Part shown: one piece after another, positions 43,894-50,378 of the stretch
Layout: each line of letters begins with the position of its first letter
Position numbering within the stretch: the first letter of the stretch is position 1
NCBI RefSeq assembly: GCF_026625705.1
Contig: NZ_CP113059.1
Span: 62,001-126,000, forward strand
Length of the DNA: 64,000 nucleotides
Reading direction: 5' to 3'
Source of the DNA: Pedobacter sp. SL55
GTDB lineage: Bacteria; Bacteroidota; Bacteroidia; Sphingobacteriales; Sphingobacteriaceae
Position numbers and translations under genes: made by a program
The notes under the pieces: generated by a model
Seen by the model: the letters and a program-made list of their open reading frames with translations, nothing else
The model's database searches: none
What the model was told of the DNA's origin: nothing

Positions 43894-44274
43894 TTAATTA
43901 AAATGCTCTCCCGAAAAATAATACCATTTACCAGCTTCTTTCTTAAAAACAGAACGTTCATGATGTGTAAATTCTTTTAAACCGTGTTGATAAAAGGCTT
44001 TAAATTCTACCACATCTTTTTTTGCGGCAACAATTTCCAGCTTAGTCCAGTGGTTTTCCTTTGCCCAATTTTCTATATCAGCTTTGCTGTATAAATGTCT
44101 TTTGGCCGGATGGGTAGTTTCCCATAAATAATCTACCAAATGTAAAGCGTAAGCGCTATACCTAGAACGCATTAACTGTTCTGGTGTGGGTGCCAAAGCA
44201 ATTTGCAAGTGATAGGGTTGGCAACATTCGATATAAGGTTTCCCAGAAAAACAAGGGCATAATGATGTGGACAT
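43894..44274 (-). CDS. YchJ-family SEC-C protein
   Basis: Protein of 126 residues with an N-terminal SEC-C-like zinc motif (CPCFSGKPYIECCQPYH) and a C-terminal YchJ-type domain (RSRYSAYALHLVDYLWETTHP near residue 45 and EFKAFYQHG). The family has no defined function; some members bind zinc and nucleic acid. It is monocistronic, just after the TonB receptor gene on the same strand. Confidence 0.85.
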   Translation of the reverse strand: MSTSLCPCFSGKPYIECCQPYHLQIALAPTPEQLMRSRYSAYALHLVDYLWETTHPAKRHLYSKADIENWAKENHWTKLEIVAAKKDVVEFKAFYQHGLKEFTHHERSVFKKEAGKWYYFSGEHFN

Positions 44275-44390
44275 GGCGTATTTAAAACATCAAAAATAGG
44301 TTAAATTAAGAGCCTATTTAAAATTTATCTAATAATTTTAGGCAACTATACCAAGTTTACACTGAATTAAAAATAGTAAAAATTAACCCC

Positions 44391-44423
44391 AAGCACTTAT
44401 TTGAAATACAATAGGTGTTTTTT
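44391..44423 (+). promoter_or_regulatory. Hairpin leader, copy A
   Basis: AAGCACTTATT pairs with AATAGGTGTTT through G-U wobbles, then a T-rich tract TTTGTTTTACA. It ends about 25 bases before the ATG at 44447 and is matched closely by 44960-44989. Confidence 0.55.
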
Positions 44424-44446
44424 GTTTTACACATAATTTTATAAAA

Positions 44447-44692
44447 ATGCTTATAGAACATTACACAAAAGCTTACATTAATAAGCTTTGTAAAATAAAG
44501 GATATAGAAAAGTACACCGTAGTAATAAACATATCTCCCTTACCTAATAAACAACCTGTAGTTACAGGAACAATCAAATTAAAGAGTATTAGCATTTGTA
44601 ACAATGCAGTATTTAATGGTTTTTACTCCATTAGGACGTTAGATGGAACAAGTTATCATTATCGAGGTATTATTAATAACACTGTTAAGTAA
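44447..44692 (+). CDS. Hypothetical protein
   Basis: Protein of 81 residues, unrecognised. It has no signal peptide; the second half is rich in beta-strand residues (NKQPVVTGTIKLKSISICNNAVFNGFYSI). It is preceded by a hairpin leader almost identical to that before 45009 and overlaps the end of the convergent 44659-44937 gene by 34 bases. Codon use is lower in GC than the genome average. Coding status is moderately supported. Confidence 0.45.
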   Translation: MLIEHYTKAYINKLCKIKDIEKYTVVINISPLPNKQPVVTGTIKLKSISICNNAVFNGFYSIRTLDGTSYHYRGIINNTVK

Positions 44693-44937
44693 AGAGGTCT
44701 ATTATAATCCTGTACATTATTTATGATTTTCTTATCATCGTAAATGTGTAAAGCAATCTGTTCGACTTCTTGTACAGAGGATACTTGAAACACATTGTCT
44801 TCGTCTTTTTCAGGTTTTTTGTTGTCAACAATGAATGACAGGTTTACTTTTGCATTACCCAATGCTGTAAAAGCCAAACTATCTAGTTGCAACTGTATTG
44901 CTCCTCTAACAAGAGAAACTTTTTCAAATAAATTCAT
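44659..44937 (-). CDS. Hypothetical protein
   Basis: Protein of 92 residues, unrecognised. It starts MNLFEKVSLVRGAIQLQLDSL, with a helical N-terminal half, and has a strand-forming C-terminus (PLYLTVLLIIPR). It lies convergent to the 44447 gene. The overlap of 34 bases with that ORF is unusual and suggests one of the two may be shorter. No homologue is recognised by eye. Confidence 0.45.
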   Translation of the reverse strand: MNLFEKVSLVRGAIQLQLDSLAFTALGNAKVNLSFIVDNKKPEKDEDNVFQVSSVQEVEQIALHIYDDKKIINNVQDYNRPLYLTVLLIIPR

Positions 44938-44959
44938 AAATAAATATACACAATTAACG

Positions 44960-44989
44960 AAGCATCTATATTACAACAGGTGCTTTTTT
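44960..44989 (+). promoter_or_regulatory. Hairpin leader, copy B
   Basis: AAGCATCT pairs with AGGTGCTT, including one wobble, and a T tract with TTTGTTTTACA follows. It ends 20 bases before the ATG at 45009. The shared block is ACAACAGGTG plus TTTTTTGTTTTACA. Confidence 0.55.
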
Positions 44990-45008
44990 GTTTTACAGTA
45001 ATTAAAAT

Positions 45009-45290
45009 ATGATGGAAAATAACCAAAAAAACCTCCCTGTAGAGGAGGCTGAAGATAAAGTAAATAAAAAAACCTCCGAAATAAGCGGAGGTTATGAAAT
45101 AAAAAATAAGGTAGAAGCAGATATATTAACTGAAGTAAATCGACTTCAAAAAAAGTTAAGGGAGTTAAAAAGTCCGATAAAGATAAGAGCCGAATTTAAC
45201 GGATACTACTGCTTCGAAGAGATAGATAAGGAATATTTAAAAAGACAGCTTATATTAATGGCAAACATAAACTACGCTTCCGGTATATAG
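45009..45290 (+). CDS. Hypothetical charged protein with embedded terminator hairpins
   Basis: Possible protein of 93 residues, unrecognised. It is highly charged, with a predicted coiled coil (ILTEVNRLQKKLRELKSP, residues 40-57). The second ATG at 45012 may be the real start. Two hairpins lie in its first third and read as perfect rho-independent terminators on the opposite strand, so transcripts of the minus-strand operon could end inside it. Its 3' end overlaps the convergent 45272-45685 gene by 19 bases. Confidence 0.4.
   Translation: MMENNQKNLPVEEAEDKVNKKTSEISGGYEIKNKVEADILTEVNRLQKKLRELKSPIKIRAEFNGYYCFEEIDKEYLKRQLILMANINYASGI
45025..45048 (-). terminator. Terminator, minus-strand operon, first hairpin
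   Basis: On the minus strand GCCTCC pairs with GGAGG after a short loop and is followed by seven T residues (45031-45025). It lies inside the plus-strand ORF 45009-45290. Confidence 0.6.
45064..45093 (-). terminator. Terminator, minus-strand operon, second hairpin
   Basis: AACCTCCG pairs perfectly with CGGAGGTT around a seven-base loop, and on the minus strand it is followed by T residues. It lies about 180 bases downstream of the 45272-45685 stop codon. Confidence 0.65.
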
Positions 45291-45685
45291 TCCTTAACAA
45301 TTTCACAGCAGTCTTTAACCTGCTTGGTAAGTTTAGCTTTTTGCTCTTCTGTAAAATATGGCATATCGAACTCTAGGTTGCCAAATATTTTGAGGAATAG
45401 TTTTGCTTCGCTTTCTGGAAAAATTAGTCTCCTACTATGAAATGTATTGAATATTTCTTTGCTATAAGTTTCTTCATCAATCCATTCCTGAATATCATGA
45501 TTTTTAATTTTAATAAGCCAATTTATCGTCATAATACAATAATCATCAAAATAATGGTTGAACCTTATATCATGGCTTGTTCTTGAAAATTCGCTTTTCG
45601 TCTCATTGTATTCGATTTTAAAATTTTCACCTAGGTTCACATTAAATTGCTCTAGGAAGTAGTTTCCAATTTGAATGTTGGTCAT
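45272..45685 (-). CDS. Hypothetical protein
   Basis: Protein of 137 residues, unrecognised. It is acidic, without signal peptide or membrane segments. Aromatic residues are frequent (FNHYFDDYCIMTINWLIKI), and the C-terminal 40 residues are helical (TEEQKAKLTKQVKDCCEIVKDYI). It could be an immunity-type protein, but nothing decisive is visible. Start is the ATG at 45685. Confidence 0.55.
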   Translation of the reverse strand: MTNIQIGNYFLEQFNVNLGENFKIEYNETKSEFSRTSHDIRFNHYFDDYCIMTINWLIKIKNHDIQEWIDEETYSKEIFNTFHSRRLIFPESEAKLFLKIFGNLEFDMPYFTEEQKAKLTKQVKDCCEIVKDYIPEA

Positions 45686-45785
45686 AATGTTCGTTGATTT
45701 CTTGTCTTTAATTGTCGTTGTGGTTCTTTATTTTCATGATTAGGATTTTTATATTGTAAAAATATCAAATAAATGGTTAATTATA

Positions 45786-46181
45786 TTATAGTGTTTTTGA
45801 TATCATTTTAATTGAGTATTCTTCAATTTCGTTCATAATCACATTAGTTGCGCTGTGTTGGCTCATATATTCTGGAAAAGTCCAGCGGAGATGGTGTTTG
45901 CCGAAGGCATAACTTTGATGAGTCCAGAAAACCGTAAAATCGGAAAATCCGTGGTTGATTCTGAACTCCGTTGAAACTAATCTATCTCGTGTTAATATCC
46001 AAACGCTTGTAGAAGATGTTTGTTCCACTTTCGTACCGGGATAATCCGAGAGACCACTTATTAGGATGGAATATTTACCCATCATACCACCATAAGATTT
46101 GACTTTTGAAACCTCATCGGATTTATCTCTGAGAAAAATAAAGATTAGGAATACAACTATTCCTATTATGAAGTATAGCAT
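45786..46181 (-). CDS. Hypothetical membrane-anchored protein
   Basis: Protein of 131 residues with an N-terminal membrane helix (YFIIGIVVFLIFIFL) and an about 110-residue soluble domain with a mixed alpha/beta pattern (WILTRDRLVSTEFRINHGFSDFTVFWTHQSYAFGKHHLRWTFPE). It is not recognised. It lies five bases after the 46186-46470 gene on the same strand, so the two are likely in one operon. Confidence 0.55.
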   Translation of the reverse strand: MLYFIIGIVVFLIFIFLRDKSDEVSKVKSYGGMMGKYSILISGLSDYPGTKVEQTSSTSVWILTRDRLVSTEFRINHGFSDFTVFWTHQSYAFGKHHLRWTFPEYMSQHSATNVIMNEIEEYSIKMISKTL

Positions 46182-46185
46182 AAAA

Positions 46186-46470
46186 TTAGTTTTTTAAGAT
46201 TAAACCCTCTTTATTGTCATTAAATATTGATATTCTGTTTGCGCCCCTATGTATGTCAATATAAAATCTCTGTAACTGAAATTCTGTGACATACCTTGTC
46301 ATACCAAGGCTTTCATTATAAAGAATGTCTAAAATTTCATAGGAACCGCAATAAACGAAATATGGTAATATCAGAACGTTAACAGATGTTTCTGTAATTT
46401 CCACAGAAGATTCGTGAGATTTAAAAAACAAGTTTTCTGTAAACTTGAATTTTCTAAAATGCAATTTCAT
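46186..46470 (-). CDS. Hypothetical protein
   Basis: Protein of 94 residues, unrecognised. It has no signal peptide but a hydrophobic centre (TSVNVLILPYFVYCGSYEILDILY). It lies five bases after the lipoprotein gene at 46476 and just before the membrane-anchored gene at 45786, in the middle of a compact minus-strand run. Confidence 0.5.
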   Translation of the reverse strand: MKLHFRKFKFTENLFFKSHESSVEITETSVNVLILPYFVYCGSYEILDILYNESLGMTRYVTEFQLQRFYIDIHRGANRISIFNDNKEGLILKN

Positions 46471-46475
46471 AATAT

Positions 46476-46886
46476 CTATTTCTTTACGTAAACTGCATCA
46501 ACTAAATCTCCAAGCGGGTGGTTCGTCCACTTTATCTTTGTAGCAGATACCTTTCTGAAATTATAGGTAGTTACTTGTGATGCCAATGTTATCTCTATGG
46601 AATAGTCAGTATCTGATTTAACCTCCTTTACATTGGCTGCCATCTTACCTTTTGAATAGGTAGCAAGTGCTTCTTTGTTACAGCTATAAGAATTGAAAGC
46701 CCCGATACAGAAGTCATCGGATGTAATCTTGAATGCACTAGATTTTGTTGCTTCCCCTTCTAAATACCACTCTCCCTGCACCCATGTAGGAGGACTAATC
46801 TTAATTGAACTTTCTGGAGTTTCGTCTTTTTTGGAGCAGGATAATAAGAAAATAGTTACTAGGACTAAATAGATTGATTTCTTCAT
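46476..46886 (-). CDS. Putative lipoprotein
   Basis: Protein of 136 residues from the ATG at 46886. It has a lipobox (FLLSCSKKDE) with Cys17 and the negatively charged residue after it typical of surface-directed lipoproteins in Bacteroidota. The mature part has a lipocalin-like pattern (PTWVQGEWYLEGEATKSSAF at its start, KIKWTNHPLGDLVDAVYVKK at its end). A longer reading from 46976 lacks a signal peptide and was rejected. It heads the minus-strand run and may be under the control of the inverted-repeat region at 47018-47185. Confidence 0.65.
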   Translation of the reverse strand: MKKSIYLVLVTIFLLSCSKKDETPESSIKISPPTWVQGEWYLEGEATKSSAFKITSDDFCIGAFNSYSCNKEALATYSKGKMAANVKEVKSDTDYSIEITLASQVTTYNFRKVSATKIKWTNHPLGDLVDAVYVKK

Positions 46887-47017
46887 AAAGATTTGTATAA
46901 AATTGGCTTTGCACAAATCTAAACCATTAAAAGAAGATGTTTTTACGGGAAACCGTAAGGGAGTAAAATTTTTCATTTATTAAATACCCTACAGTTCCCT
47001 AGAGCCTTTTAAATAAA

Positions 47018-47185
47018 GAAGCGTGGAACTGGAAGTCTCATTCGCCGTTAAGGTTCTGGTAAACCTGCAATACAAATAATAAAGTCCAGCCCACGCTATG
47101 CGCATGAGCAGTCAGAACTCTATTCTTGTATTGCCTTTGTTGAAATTTACCAGATTTAAACGGCAAGAATAAAAGCTAACGCTTC
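47018..47185. repeat. Nested inverted-repeat element with four arm pairs
   Basis: Four pairs of complementary arms are nested in order: GAAGCGT (47018-47024) with ACGCTTC (47179-47185), GCCGTT (47044-47049) with AACGGC (47159-47164), TCTGGTAAA (47055-47063) with TTTACCAGA (47146-47154), and CAATACAA (47068-47075) with TTGTATTG (47126-47133). An alternative pairing, GCGTGG (47021-47026) with CCACGC (47091-47096), would compete with the outer arm. It is non-coding and lies between the minus operon at 46886 and the plus gene at 47239. Confidence 0.75.
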
Positions 47186-47238
47186 TGTAATATGTTGTTA
47201 ATTATCGTATTCTAATTCATGAACCAAATATAAGAAAA

Positions 47239-47430
47239 ATGGAAACTATTTTAACTATTGCTTTTTTTAAACCTATTATTGTGCATACATTACTCTTTAT
47301 AATGTTTTTATTGTTTGGGTTTCAACTTGGCATGAATTTTTGGTATTGGGTTAAAAATACGGCAAAAGATAAGGATACAGACTTACCGCCAAAGCTATTA
47401 ATGATATGGCGATGGTTATGTAAACGTTAA
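47239..47430 (+). CDS. Possible small membrane protein
   Basis: Protein of 63 residues with one long hydrophobic helix (FFKPIIVHTLLFIMFLLFGFQLGMNFWYWV) and a basic C-terminal tail (KLLMIWRWLCKR). No family is recognised. The minus strand of the same DNA (47351 to about 47560) has an equally open frame with a CPLCGS segment and a hydrophobic stretch, so the coding strand is uncertain. Confidence 0.35.
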   Translation: METILTIAFFKPIIVHTLLFIMFLLFGFQLGMNFWYWVKNTAKDKDTDLPPKLLMIWRWLCKR

Positions 47431-47922
47431 AATATCCTACCAAAGACTTGTATTTTTCAGATGTTGAAACCGTAACACTTCCGCACAATGGACAGTATAA
47501 TGAGTAAAAGGTCTGCCTTTTGGGGCAACCTCGTACTTACCGTTTCTTACACGGCTTTGGCGGAATATCCACATGTAACAACTGATTTCATAGAGTCTGA
47601 AAAAGTAGTTCATATTTGTTAGCTAGAGCTTCCTCTTAAATCTGCTGTTGACTAATCAAAAATTACTTATGCTCTGTAATTGAACACTATTAAAATTTCT
47701 AAATAATCCGAACTCTTGTGTAAACTTGGTATAGTTCCCTAATTTTTTAACACCACCGCATTTGATTGCACACAGCTTGGTTTTAGCTAAGCTATTTTTA
47801 CACCAGAAACAACCAGCTGATATCCAACAACATAAGCACGTCAAAATATTTGAATAAAAAAACAGAAAACCATTTTGTTTCAATAATGTTACTAAACCGA
47901 AACATTTAGAAAATAGAACATT
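47431..47922. other. Gap with possible degraded coding sequence
   Basis: Nothing convincing is seen. On the minus strand the piece 47560-47431 encodes a fragment around FYSLYCPLCGSVTVSTSEKY, and another frame contains IPPKPCKKR; the two are separated by a frame change, as in a decaying zinc-ribbon gene. The rest is AT-rich. A 92-codon ORF at 47656-47934 on the minus strand has biased composition and was not accepted. Confidence 0.35.
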
Positions 47923-48297
47923 ATGAAAACTCAATTTAAATTTTTACTTCTTTTATTAGCAATGCCTCTCGTATTTTTAGCGTGTAGCAAGGATGATGAC
48001 CCAGCAGACAATGACTTATTTGTAGGCACTTATAATGGTTCTATTAGCTATAATAATGGCAACTCTTCTATAAGTACCGAAACGGGTAAAGTAACTGTAA
48101 TTAAAACTGGCAACAACTACAACTTTAAATTTTCTGATGGCATTCCTGACTTGGATGGTGTAGAGTTTGAAAGAAAAGAAAATGAAGTAATCTCTATTGG
48201 TAGTACCGAAAGTAAATACATTAGAATTACCGAAGACAACTTAACCATTGGCTTTTTAAAAGATGGCGCTACGTGGACTGCCAATTGTAGTCGCTAA
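47923..48297 (+). CDS. Putative lipoprotein
   Basis: Protein of 124 residues with a signal peptide and lipobox (FLACSKDDDP), Cys21 followed by acidic residues as in Bacteroidota surface lipoproteins. The mature part is a short, beta-rich domain (FVGTYNGSISYNNGNSSIS and SKYIRITEDNLTIGFLKDGATWTANCSR) resembling small lipocalin-type lipoproteins. It is monocistronic with a good terminator. Confidence 0.7.
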   Translation: MKTQFKFLLLLLAMPLVFLACSKDDDPADNDLFVGTYNGSISYNNGNSSISTETGKVTVIKTGNNYNFKFSDGIPDLDGVEFERKENEVISIGSTESKYIRITEDNLTIGFLKDGATWTANCSR

Positions 48298-48318
48298 TAA
48301 TTTTTAGCAGTAATAAGC

Positions 48319-48350
48319 AAAAGGCGTAACTTTAAATGGTTACGCCTTTT
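48319..48350 (+). terminator. Terminator after the 47923 lipoprotein gene
   Basis: AAAAGGCGTAAC pairs perfectly with GTTACGCCTTTT over an eight-base loop, 20 bases after the stop. Confidence 0.8.
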
Positions 48351-48439
48351 GGCGTTAAAAAACATGTTAAAAAAACATTTGCAGGCAAGTAAATTACTAG
48401 CTTTGCAGCATTAAATGAAAACAACTACAGTAAACAAAA

Positions 48440-49351
48440 ATGGGCAGTTCAAGTAAATCGCTGCTCAACTTCTTATCAGGAATTACTTTCGTGATTTTGT
48501 GGGCTTCGGCATCTTCAGCAACAAAAATTGGCCTTCACTCGGTACAGCCGCTGGTGCTTTCTATTCCACGTTTCATTTTGGCATCTGCGTTAATGCTGGT
48601 TATTGCTCATTTTTTTATGAAGCAACCTATGCCCCATAAAAAAAGTGCATGGAAAAAGATTGCGATTTATGGTTTCTTTAATGTTGGCCTATACTTGGGT
48701 TTGTATGTGGTGGCCATGCAAGAAGTTTCTGCAGGCTTAGGGGCTTTGTTTATTGCCATTAATCCTGTGCTTATTTTGCTAATTAGTAGCATTTGGTTTA
48801 GGCAGCCTTTGCGTTTGGCCACTGTGCTTAGCTTTGCCTTATGTATGGTAGGGATGCTTATTGCCGCCTATCCTTTACTAGGTGGTAGCCACGCCAGCGT
48901 TTTAGGTTTATGTCTGCTACTTTTATGCAACGTTTCTTATTCTGCCGGGGCCATTTACTTTTCTAAACAAAATTGGGAACAAATGCACATTTTAACCATT
49001 AATGGCTGGCAAACCTTGTTTGGATGTTTATATCTATTGCCGTTTGCTATTTACTTTTACAATTCGGAAGCAAATACTTTTGATTTTGGCTTTTTAGGTG
49101 CAGTAGTATGGTTGGCCATTCCAGCTTCTATTATTGCTTCTTTACTTTGGATGTCGTTACTTCGCAAAAATCCAACTAAGGCTTCGGCTTGGTTATTTTT
49201 ATGCCCCGTTGCAGGTTTTACCATTGCCTCCATCATTATGAAAGAGCCACTTACTTGGTATACACTAGCCGGAGTAGTATTGGTAATCATTGGCTTGTAC
49301 ATTGTTCAGCAAATGAAAACGCCAGCACTTACACCAGCAAACAACAATTAG
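48440..49351 (+). CDS. EamA/DMT family transporter
   Basis: Inner-membrane permease of 303 residues with ten hydrophobic segments arranged as two EamA repeats (residues about 10-140 and 155-295). Segments such as SSATKIGLHSVQPLVLSIPRF and EVSAGLGALFIAINPVLILLIS are typical of the first repeat. DMT transporters export amino acids or metabolites; the substrate cannot be determined. Its stop codon at 49349-49351 directly abuts the terminal repeat of a MITE-like element. Confidence 0.88.
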   Translation: MGSSSKSLLNFLSGITFVILWASASSATKIGLHSVQPLVLSIPRFILASALMLVIAHFFMKQPMPHKKSAWKKIAIYGFFNVGLYLGLYVVAMQEVSAGLGALFIAINPVLILLISSIWFRQPLRLATVLSFALCMVGMLIAAYPLLGGSHASVLGLCLLLLCNVSYSAGAIYFSKQNWEQMHILTINGWQTLFGCLYLLPFAIYFYNSEANTFDFGFLGAVVWLAIPASIIASLLWMSLLRKNPTKASAWLFLCPVAGFTIASIIMKEPLTWYTLAGVVLVIIGLYIVQQMKTPALTPANNN

Positions 49352-49620
49352 TTTAACGTGAGTTCGGGTTAAGTGTATTTACAATTCTTAAGAAATTCGC
49401 ATTGAACGTATTTTTTTAGCTCGCCGCCGCTGGGTTCTTACTTTTTGACCGCAAAAAGTAACAAAAACTCTCGGTTGCTTATTTTTCTTTCAAAGAAAGT
49501 GCTTTGGCTTATTGGTGCGGCCCGAAAAATAAGAGACCGAAAATCAGCTGAACGAAGATTTGAAGCGCTATCGCTAGCAAATAGCATAATTTTCTTATCC
49601 CGAACTCACGTTAGTTTAGC
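49348..49620. mobile_element. MITE-like element with terminal inverted repeats
   Basis: Terminal inverted repeats are CGTGAGTTCGGG at 49357 (left, preceded by AA) and CCCGAACTCACG at 49599-49610 (right). Outside them TTAGTTTA occurs on both sides (49348-49355 and 49611-49618), a probable eight-base target duplication. The interior, about 240 bases, contains copy B of the family 2 repeat. It encodes no transposase, so mobilisation would need an enzyme in trans. It fits exactly between the EamA stop codon and the stop codon of the convergent gene. Confidence 0.7.
49417..49590 (+). repeat. Intergenic repeat, family 2, copy B (short form)
   Basis: The order of conserved blocks matches copy A at 3728-4036: GCTCGCCGC, GACCGCAAAA, AACTCTCGGTTGCTTATTT, AGTGCTTTGGCTTATTGG, CCCGAAA, GACCGAAAATCAGCT and TTGAAGCGCTATCGCTAGC. 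It is the interior of the MITE-like element; the copy A locus lacks the terminal repeats. Confidence 0.7.
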
Positions 49621-49961
49621 TTTATTTTTTTTGGATCGTTAACTACAATCTGTAGCTTTTCTTTGTAAAGTGTAACTGTACCTACCACACATATTTTCTT
49701 CTCGTTAAACATTTCCACTGGATCTTTTTCAAATTTGGCTCGATCTGCTTTAAATACCACCACGGTAATTACCTCTTTAGGGAATGCACCACCCAAATTC
49801 AACAAACTTAGATTTTCTAAACTGCGGGAACTATACACAGAATCGCAAAGCTGCACCTCTTTGCCGACATAATTAACCGCCTCTTTAGCTGACACTTTAA
49901 CCTGGCTTTTAGCGATAATAGCGCTACCACAAAACATTAGCACTGCAATTAGTTTTTTCAT
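49611..49961 (-). CDS. Exported OB-fold-like protein
   Basis: Protein of 116 residues with a signal peptide (1-19, ending AKSQV) and a C-terminal region resembling the periplasmic OB-fold domain found in several Bacteroidota exported proteins (KEVQLCDSVYSSRSL and KICVVGTVTLYKEKLQIVVNDPKKI). Its last codons and stop lie inside the terminal repeat of the MITE-like element, so insertion may have altered the original C-terminus. No enzymatic motif is seen. Confidence 0.6.
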   Translation of the reverse strand: MKKLIAVLMFCGSAIIAKSQVKVSAKEAVNYVGKEVQLCDSVYSSRSLENLSLLNLGGAFPKEVITVVVFKADRAKFEKDPVEMFNEKKICVVGTVTLYKEKLQIVVNDPKKIKLN

Positions 49962-50004
49962 GCGCCGAAGTTACCAATTACAACTAAAAGTGCTAAACAA
50001 ATGA

Positions 50005-50232
50005 AGTAATTAACGTGAATTATATATTTTTTCTCTGTTTATCAATAAGTTAGATGTTTATTTCGAAAATGTGATTTTAAAAAATGGACCTAAAAGCTGA
50101 TGCTGAAATAAATTCAGCATGACGAACCGCCCATACCGTCACCCTGAATTTATTTTACTGCGTAGCTTTCCGCTTTGCTACAGGTCAGGGTCGGTTAGCG
50201 AAGATTAAGACCCATAACTCACGTTAATTATA
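50005..50232. mobile_element. Second, weaker terminal-repeat element
   Basis: TTAACGTGAATTATAT at the left (50011) faces ATAACTCACGTTAATTA at the right (50214-50230), sharing the CGTGAnTTAT end of the first element. The interior holds a CTGAA/TTCAG hairpin at about 50103-50120 and AGGTCAGGGTCGG near 50182. No clean target duplication was found. Confidence 0.4.
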
Positions 50233-50288
50233 CTTTGAAATTTCTTTAGCTATAAGTTAATGATTGCTTAAAATTAAATTGTTACAAG

Positions 50289-50324
50289 CAAAAGCCCAAT
50301 GTGAATAATGACATTGAGCTTTTG
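50289..50324 (-). terminator. Hairpin after the PorE-like gene
   Basis: GCAAAAGCTCAATGT pairs with ACATTGGGCTTTTGC (minus strand) with one wobble and an eight-base loop. It follows the PorE-like stop by about 55 bases, but lacks a long T tract. Confidence 0.5.
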
Positions 50325-50378
50325 CAAAGAATGTTATGATTCTATCGGATTGAGATTAGCAGAGAACTGCTAAAAACG

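Noticed and set aside
47018..47185. The nested element as an integron attC site
   Set aside because: The required outer core sites RYYYAAC and GTTRRRY are not found in the right order or orientation on either strand, and no integrase is present.
47656..47934. Minus-strand ORF of 92 codons
   Set aside because: Composition is biased toward Phe, Cys and Leu, there is no signal or domain, and it overlaps the lipoprotein start.
49445..49642. Plus-strand ORF of 65 codons inside the MITE-like element
   Set aside because: It lies wholly in repeat sequence, overlaps the terminal repeat and has no plausible start or family.
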